11,491 nucleotides of DNA from Bacteroidia bacterium. Lineage in GTDB: Bacteria > Bacteroidota > Bacteroidia > Bacteroidales > Prolixibacteraceae. The notes beneath the pieces were generated by a model. That model saw nothing but the letters and a program-made list of their open reading frames with translations, was not told the origin of the DNA and ran no database searches. The stretch's first letter is position 1. Each line of letters starts with the position of its first letter. Both the position numbers and the translations under genes were made by a program. The stretch is from the NCBI GenBank assembly GCA_025358395.1, contig JANYJT010000014.1:1-11491 (forward strand), written 5' to 3'. Positions 7,155-11,491 of this stretch are shown here, one piece after another.

Positions 7155-8189
7155 ATGGCTTATCAGGGAGTAATTGAGGATTTCCAAAAGATCAGAGAAA
7201 ACAAGACCCCTTTCAGAGTTCCTGTAGTAGCTTTGAGTGAGGAATTTGATGTGAAATGGCATGGGAAATACACCTATGAAGAGTTTTGTCAGGATGGGGA
7301 TAAAATGTTTGAAGTTACTAAAGCAGCTATCGAGCATTTTAATTATGACTGGGCCTGGCTACAGATTGACGATTGCTTTGAATTTGAGCCGGTCGGTGTA
7401 ACCGTAAAAGGCGAAGGCAATATTCTGCGAGCCACCTGCGGGTATCTTGAGGCTAACCGGGATACCCTTCATACTCTGCCGGCAATGGATCCATGGAAAG
7501 ATGGCCGGATGCCTGAAAAATTAAAAGCCATCAGAAAAGTGAAGGATTATTTTAAAGATACGGTACTCGTTACCGGCTCCTGTGCTGCTCCGTTTTCAGC
7601 TGTTGGCCTCACTTTCAGTATTGAAGAATCTATGATGCTCATGTACACGGATCCTGAATTTTTACACGAAGCAATGGATTACTGGATGGACTTCTATAAA
7701 CGGTACATTAAGGCTCAGCAGGCTGCCGGTGCAGATGCTATCTGGCTCGGAGATTGCAATGCTTTCAGTTCCATGGTTTCTGTTCCACAATACAATGAAT
7801 TTATTTTGCCTATCACAAAAAAACTCGTCACCTATTGTGAAAATGAACTCGATATCATGGTATGGATGCACAACAGTGAAACTAAAATCGATCATGTCCT
7901 CTCGCATAACACTGTTGGGATGAGTTTCGAAAGCATAGGCCCGGATGCTGATATCCGGCAAATACGAGAGGCTACCCGTGGGATTCAACCCATTAGCGGG
8001 AACCTTGATCCTCTTAAAGTACTTTGGCAGGGAAATCCTGAAATAATTGCCGCAGACGTAAAGCGGATAATGTCAATTTGCAAGAAAGGGGGTGGTTTCA
8101 TTTTTAATACCGGAGAAATGAACCCACGCGAGACGCCCGTGGAAAATATGGAAGCCTACATGTCTGCCGCACGTGATCTGGCTGAATAG
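7155..8189 (+). CDS. Uroporphyrinogen decarboxylase (URO-D) superfamily protein, non-canonical metal ligands
   Basis: The protein has the size (344 residues) and landmarks of the URO-D/MtaA-type TIM barrel: an N-terminal helix and PFRVPVV strand (19-25), a DTVLVTGSCAAPFSAV stretch (135-150), AGADAIWLGDCNAF (191-204), a SISGN-like segment (PISGNLDPLKVL, 279-290) and the C-terminal GGGFIFNTGE...RETPVENM (312-332) that matches the usual 'GFIL..GC...PDTP.EN' end. True uroporphyrinogen decarboxylases make coproporphyrinogen III, and other members are cobalamin-dependent methyltransferases. In MtaA-like methyltransferases a zinc is held by H-x-C and a later Cys. Here the first motif is H239-N240-S241 and the later Cys is E321. 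I infer neither canonical haem synthesis nor normal MtaA-type chemistry. No signal peptide is visible, so it is cytoplasmic. Its place amid secreted glycan enzymes suggests an uncharacterised role there. Confidence 0.85.
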   Translation: MAYQGVIEDFQKIRENKTPFRVPVVALSEEFDVKWHGKYTYEEFCQDGDKMFEVTKAAIEHFNYDWAWLQIDDCFEFEPVGVTVKGEGNILRATCGYLEANRDTLHTLPAMDPWKDGRMPEKLKAIRKVKDYFKDTVLVTGSCAAPFSAVGLTFSIEESMMLMYTDPEFLHEAMDYWMDFYKRYIKAQQAAGADAIWLGDCNAFSSMVSVPQYNEFILPITKKLVTYCENELDIMVWMHNSETKIDHVLSHNTVGMSFESIGPDADIRQIREATRGIQPISGNLDPLKVLWQGNPEIIAADVKRIMSICKKGGGFIFNTGEMNPRETPVENMEAYMSAARDLAE

Positions 8190-8231
8190 TATTGCTATAG
8201 AATTATATATATTGACTTAATTCATTCAACA

Positions 8232-10652
8232 ATGGAAATAGAACCAGCTTACAAGGTCTTTAACTTGGAACAATCCACGAAAAGAAAAATATTTTCGATT
8301 GCCGTATATGCTATTCCCCTTTTAAGCTTCACTTGCTTCACGAGCAGCAATGGGAAGAACCCTGCACATATTATTAAGGAACAAAATGTTGAAAATAGGA
8401 GCAACAAACCTCTGATTTTTCCAATTCCTTCGGAGGTTCGGATGCATGAAGGGGTTTTTATCATTGATAAAACCACCTTTATCATGGTTCCTGAAAACAA
8501 AAGCAAATCTGACGATTTATTGTCGAAATTATTTTTTAATGAACTCGTTGACAATCACAAAAAACCAATAAGCATTGTAAGGAGATCAACATTCTCAGAC
8601 AAAGATAAATTCATCTTAATTGGCGATCTGACAAATCCTTTGGTCCGACATTATTGCGAAAAAAACAGTTTAGTTAAACCCTTAAATGAACTGGGAGCAG
8701 AAGGTTATATTTTGTCTGTTTCAGCAAATAGCATAGTTGTTGCAGCCACTTGTAAAGAGGGTGCATTATTTGGGTTGGAATCACTACGGCAAATGATCAA
8801 GAATGAAGGAGAAAATCTTTCGGTTCCAAAATTGGATGTTAAAGATTCCCCACAGTATGCCTTCAGGGGAATAAAATTATACCTGCCTGGCAGGGAGAAT
8901 ATTCCATTTTTTAAGCGGTTTATCAAAGATTTTGTGGCTCTATATAAATTCAATAAAATTATTCTTGAACTGAATGCCAATATGCGACTTGAAAGACATC
9001 CCGAATTAAATATTGGGACAGTTCAATTTGAAAGACATTTGAATTTCAGCCGGCTCGACAGACCTCCTGGTATCCATAAAGAGTACCAGAATTCATCCCA
9101 TCAGGATAATGCCGATGGTGAGATCCTCGAAAAAGAGGAAGTTGCCGATCTTGTAAATTACATCAGAAAATTTAATATCGAGGTTATCCCTGAGTTGCCA
9201 TCCTTAACACATTCATATTACCTACTGTTTGGACATGGAGAATTGGCAGAGAATATGAACCAGCCCTACCCTGATACATATTGTCCTTTAAAACCAGAGA
9301 TATACAAGATTTATTTTGATGTATTGGATGAATACATAGAGGTGATTCACCCTTCGGTTATTCATGTAGGACATGATGAATGGAGAATGGAAAAAGATAT
9401 CTGTGAATTGTGCAAAGGGAAAGATTATGGTCAACTCTATGCAGACGACTTGAACAAAATACATGATTATCTATCAAATAAGGGTATTAAAACGGCTATT
9501 TGGGGTGATCACCTGTTAGAATCAGTCACGGAAAAAGACCATCAAACCTGGAAGTCCTCCACCGGCTATCAATACAAGATACCTGGTGCGCTAAGACCCG
9601 AACAGGTTTTTAAATTAATCCCCAAAGACATTCTTGTCTTTAATTGGTTTTGGGATGATAGCAATAATGACAAACAGCTATCAGATTTTGGATTTCAGCA
9701 AGTCTTTGGAAATTTCCGTCCGGATATTGAAAAATGGAGTGAAAGATTCAAAATTAAAGGCGTTTTGGGTGGCGCACCCTCCTCCTGGGCAGGAACGACG
9801 GAGATGAATTTTGGAAAGGATCAGATTTTCGATTTTCTTGGCAGTGCGAATCTATTATGGTCAAAGCATTACCTGTCAGTTGATAAACTTGCCATAACAG
9901 CAGAACCACTGGTCACTGAAATTTACACAAATTTCAGTGGAAAGCACTTCCCATCAGATGTAGGAAGTAAAGTCATTCCAATCAATATTTCGGCCTATTT
10001 AAACTCTTCTTTATCGACAGGGATTGACAGTTTAAATTATACCAGTCTTTCTGCCGGACCGTTTAAAAAAGGCTCGAAAATATTTAACCTGAGTCCCACT
10101 GGGGACAATACCAAACGAGCCATTTCAGTCTTCACTGCAAAAGATGTGTCTAAGCCAAATGCAGTTCAGGGAATTAAGATCAATCAGGACGTCAACAGTC
10201 TACTTTTTTTACATGCATGCGCCAAAGAAGGCAGTAATAAAAAAGCGTATGACATCATCTGCAATTTCGAAGAAACTGCAGAGCTATTGGGTTGGTATGA
10301 AATCATTTATGAAGATGGATTTGTCCAGACCATTCCCATACGTTATGGCCTGAATATCCTTGACTGGCAATGGCAAAAAAGGATAATAGAAAATGCCAAA
10401 CCAAAATTTAAGTACAGCCAGAACAGCTACTGTTATCAGGCATCGGCGATTGAATGCTCAAATGTAGAATCGGATCCTGTCACTTTTTTTGCTTTTGAAT
10501 GGGAAAATTCCCGATTGGGAAGGCCGATCAGGACAGTTAACCTGAAATCGGTCAATTTTAACAAGAACAATGAAAACGCGATTACCCTTTTGGCCATCAG
10601 TATTTCAGAAAACACGAAAGTAATTGACGCTAAGGGGACTGAGAGACAATAA
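8232..10652 (+). CDS. GH20-family glycoside hydrolase (beta-N-acetylhexosaminidase-like), exported
   Basis: Two parts of a classic GH20 enzyme can be followed. Residues about 58-205 are the N-terminal GH20b domain (FPIPSEVRMHEGVF at 63-76; EGYILSVSANSIVVAAT at 157-173; GLESLRQM at 181-188). From about 210 the catalytic barrel begins (YAFRGIKLYLPGRENIPFF at 209-227). The catalytic motif is H378-V-G-H-D382-E383, giving the Asp-Glu pair used in substrate-assisted cleavage of N-acetylhexosaminides; the usual HxGGDE has H in place of the second G. A CxxC (C391, C394) follows closely. About 590-806 looks like an extra beta-sandwich module. A basic-hydrophobic N-terminus (KRKIFSIAVYAIPLL, 17-31) points to export. 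A lipobox is not convincing (SFTC). A start from TTG at 8265 would give a shorter leader, but the ATG at 8232 is adequate. Confidence 0.85.
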   Translation: MEIEPAYKVFNLEQSTKRKIFSIAVYAIPLLSFTCFTSSNGKNPAHIIKEQNVENRSNKPLIFPIPSEVRMHEGVFIIDKTTFIMVPENKSKSDDLLSKLFFNELVDNHKKPISIVRRSTFSDKDKFILIGDLTNPLVRHYCEKNSLVKPLNELGAEGYILSVSANSIVVAATCKEGALFGLESLRQMIKNEGENLSVPKLDVKDSPQYAFRGIKLYLPGRENIPFFKRFIKDFVALYKFNKIILELNANMRLERHPELNIGTVQFERHLNFSRLDRPPGIHKEYQNSSHQDNADGEILEKEEVADLVNYIRKFNIEVIPELPSLTHSYYLLFGHGELAENMNQPYPDTYCPLKPEIYKIYFDVLDEYIEVIHPSVIHVGHDEWRMEKDICELCKGKDYGQLYADDLNKIHDYLSNKGIKTAIWGDHLLESVTEKDHQTWKSSTGYQYKIPGALRPEQVFKLIPKDILVFNWFWDDSNNDKQLSDFGFQQVFGNFRPDIEKWSERFKIKGVLGGAPSSWAGTTEMNFGKDQIFDFLGSANLLWSKHYLSVDKLAITAEPLVTEIYTNFSGKHFPSDVGSKVIPINISAYLNSSLSTGIDSLNYTSLSAGPFKKGSKIFNLSPTGDNTKRAISVFTAKDVSKPNAVQGIKINQDVNSLLFLHACAKEGSNKKAYDIICNFEETAELLGWYEIIYEDGFVQTIPIRYGLNILDWQWQKRIIENAKPKFKYSQNSYCYQASAIECSNVESDPVTFFAFEWENSRLGRPIRTVNLKSVNFNKNNENAITLLAISISENTKVIDAKGTERQ

Positions 10653-10742
10653 AATTCCATTTCTCATTGCCAAAAAAATTATTTTTCTGTCTATATTTTA
10701 CATTTTTTCTCTCAATAGGGTATTGGACAATTCAAAAAAGAA

Positions 10743-11491
10743 ATGATGAAAAAAAAACAATTTATTTTGAACCGTACAGGTCGATTTTGTTTTCTGACGC
10801 TATTATTTGGATTTTTTGTACTTTGGGGAAGTAGTTGTGCGAATTGGAAGAAAGAGCAACGTGTATCAAATTCTACTGATAATAAGACTAATAGCTCAAT
10901 TGACATAGAAAAAATCTCACAGACGGATTATCATCCAAGGTACTGGCTTGAGGGTATTTCGGATAAAAAGCATGGAGATAACGAGTTAACTGATGCAGTT
11001 GCAACCTCCATCCTGGATGATGTATACGCCAAGGGATGGCGCGGAGTGTTGTACTGGGGAGCTGACCGCAAAGGGGCAAAAATGAACTATTCTTTCAAGT
11101 CTCCCTTTCTTGAAAAACAAGATTGGGCAGTTTTTGAAAAAGATGGTCTTACCTCACTCGTAAGTGCCGCCCATAAGAAGGGGGTTAAAGTGATGATCAA
11201 TATGGAAGGCGTTAATCCATATCACTGGGAGCAGAACAAATGGACTCCTGAAAATATTGGCAGGGTAGCTGATGACCTGGCAGCAACGGGTGTTGATGCC
11301 GTATTTGAAGAATGTTTTGAAGTAAAACCAGATGTATTTACTTCCCTCGCCAGAGCGCTAAAAAGCAAAGGTGTAAACTATATATCAGGGACCGACCCAA
11401 TGCTTTTTCGGGAAGCAAATTTTTCGACTTTATGGCCTGAAACCGGAACCATCGATATCTATCAGTATTACCTCAAAAGGGATAAAATTTT
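10743..11491 (+). CDS. Secreted TIM-barrel-like putative glycosidase, 3' end outside the window
   Basis: Two adjacent ATGs (10743 and 10746) open a frame that has no stop through to the right edge; 249 complete codons are present. The N-terminus is an export signal (basic MMKKKQ..R, hydrophobic FCFLTLLFGFFVLW, then GSSC at 29-32), which suggests a lipoprotein anchored at C32, although the residues before it are not a textbook lipobox. A Ser/Asn/Lys-rich linker of about 30 residues follows. From residue 62 onward the protein looks like a barrel: GWRGVLYWGAD (98-108), HKKGVKVMINMEG (144-156), TGVDAVFEECFEV (182-194) and GVNYISGTD (210-218) form alternating strands, with helices between them. 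The E189-E190 pair after a strand could hold a catalytic acid, but this is only inference. No CAZy family is recognised by eye. The gap of 90 bases to the GH20 stop allows co-transcription. Confidence 0.8.
   Translation, partial: MMKKKQFILNRTGRFCFLTLLFGFFVLWGSSCANWKKEQRVSNSTDNKTNSSIDIEKISQTDYHPRYWLEGISDKKHGDNELTDAVATSILDDVYAKGWRGVLYWGADRKGAKMNYSFKSPFLEKQDWAVFEKDGLTSLVSAAHKKGVKVMINMEGVNPYHWEQNKWTPENIGRVADDLAATGVDAVFEECFEVKPDVFTSLARALKSKGVNYISGTDPMLFREANFSTLWPETGTIDIYQYYLKRDKI

Noticed and set aside
7662..7988. 108-codon open frame on the minus strand
   Set aside because: It lies wholly inside the URO-D-like gene, has no recognisable domain and no start context, and disappears as a shadow of a strongly supported coding frame.
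10671..10686. A-run followed by T-run (AAAAAAATTATTTTT) as an intrinsic terminator after GH20
   Set aside because: The stem would be only A:T pairs with no G:C core, which does not make a stable terminator hairpin.
10667..10699. Possible Bacteroidota promoter before the last gene (TTG at 10667 and TATATTTT at 10692)
   Set aside because: The -7 element lacks the final G of TAnnTTTG, spacing is slightly long, and such matches are expected by chance in AT-rich gaps.

Overview
The window is about 11.5 kb of AT-rich DNA in which every gene I can support lies on the + strand. The window suggests a Bacteroidota member. The evidence is A/T-rich start regions with little Shine-Dalgarno character, several secreted or lipoprotein-like enzymes of types common in glycan-degrading Bacteroidota, and a membrane protein that matches my memory of the DUF6057 family. 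I cannot name a genus. I see no rRNA, tRNA, CRISPR array, transposase, SusC/SusD pair or transcriptional regulator.

Left part (1-2486): the 3' end of an NHL-repeat beta-propeller gene, then a 391-residue FkbO/Hyg5-type chorismatase, then a small secreted protein of unknown function. Gaps are 30 and 6 bases, so these look co-transcribed. The chorismatase is the least expected gene. It carries the Gly/Cys pair that, as I recall, marks the 3-hydroxybenzoate-forming Hyg5 type rather than the FkbO type.

Middle (2487-5833): a 141-base intergenic region with a perfect 8-base inverted repeat. Next come a 604-residue membrane protein (DUF6057-like, with about nine membrane segments and a soluble helical C-terminal half) and a 216-residue cytoplasmic beta-sandwich protein. 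A decayed gene follows: only the C-terminal end of a DUF4091/GH123-like glycoside hydrolase survives, without a proper start and with an in-frame TAG near its end.

Right part (5834-11491): a secreted right-handed beta-helix protein, a uroporphyrinogen-decarboxylase-superfamily protein with altered metal-ligand positions, a GH20-type glycoside hydrolase, and the 5' part of a secreted TIM-barrel-like putative glycosidase that runs off the window. Spacing of 42-90 bases and common orientation suggest one carbohydrate-processing unit: extracytoplasmic polysaccharide recognition and cleavage, plus a cytoplasmic URO-D-like enzyme and the sugar-binding-like protein. The substrate cannot be read from the sequence. 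Whether the left (chorismate) and right (glycan) parts belong to one pathway is open.
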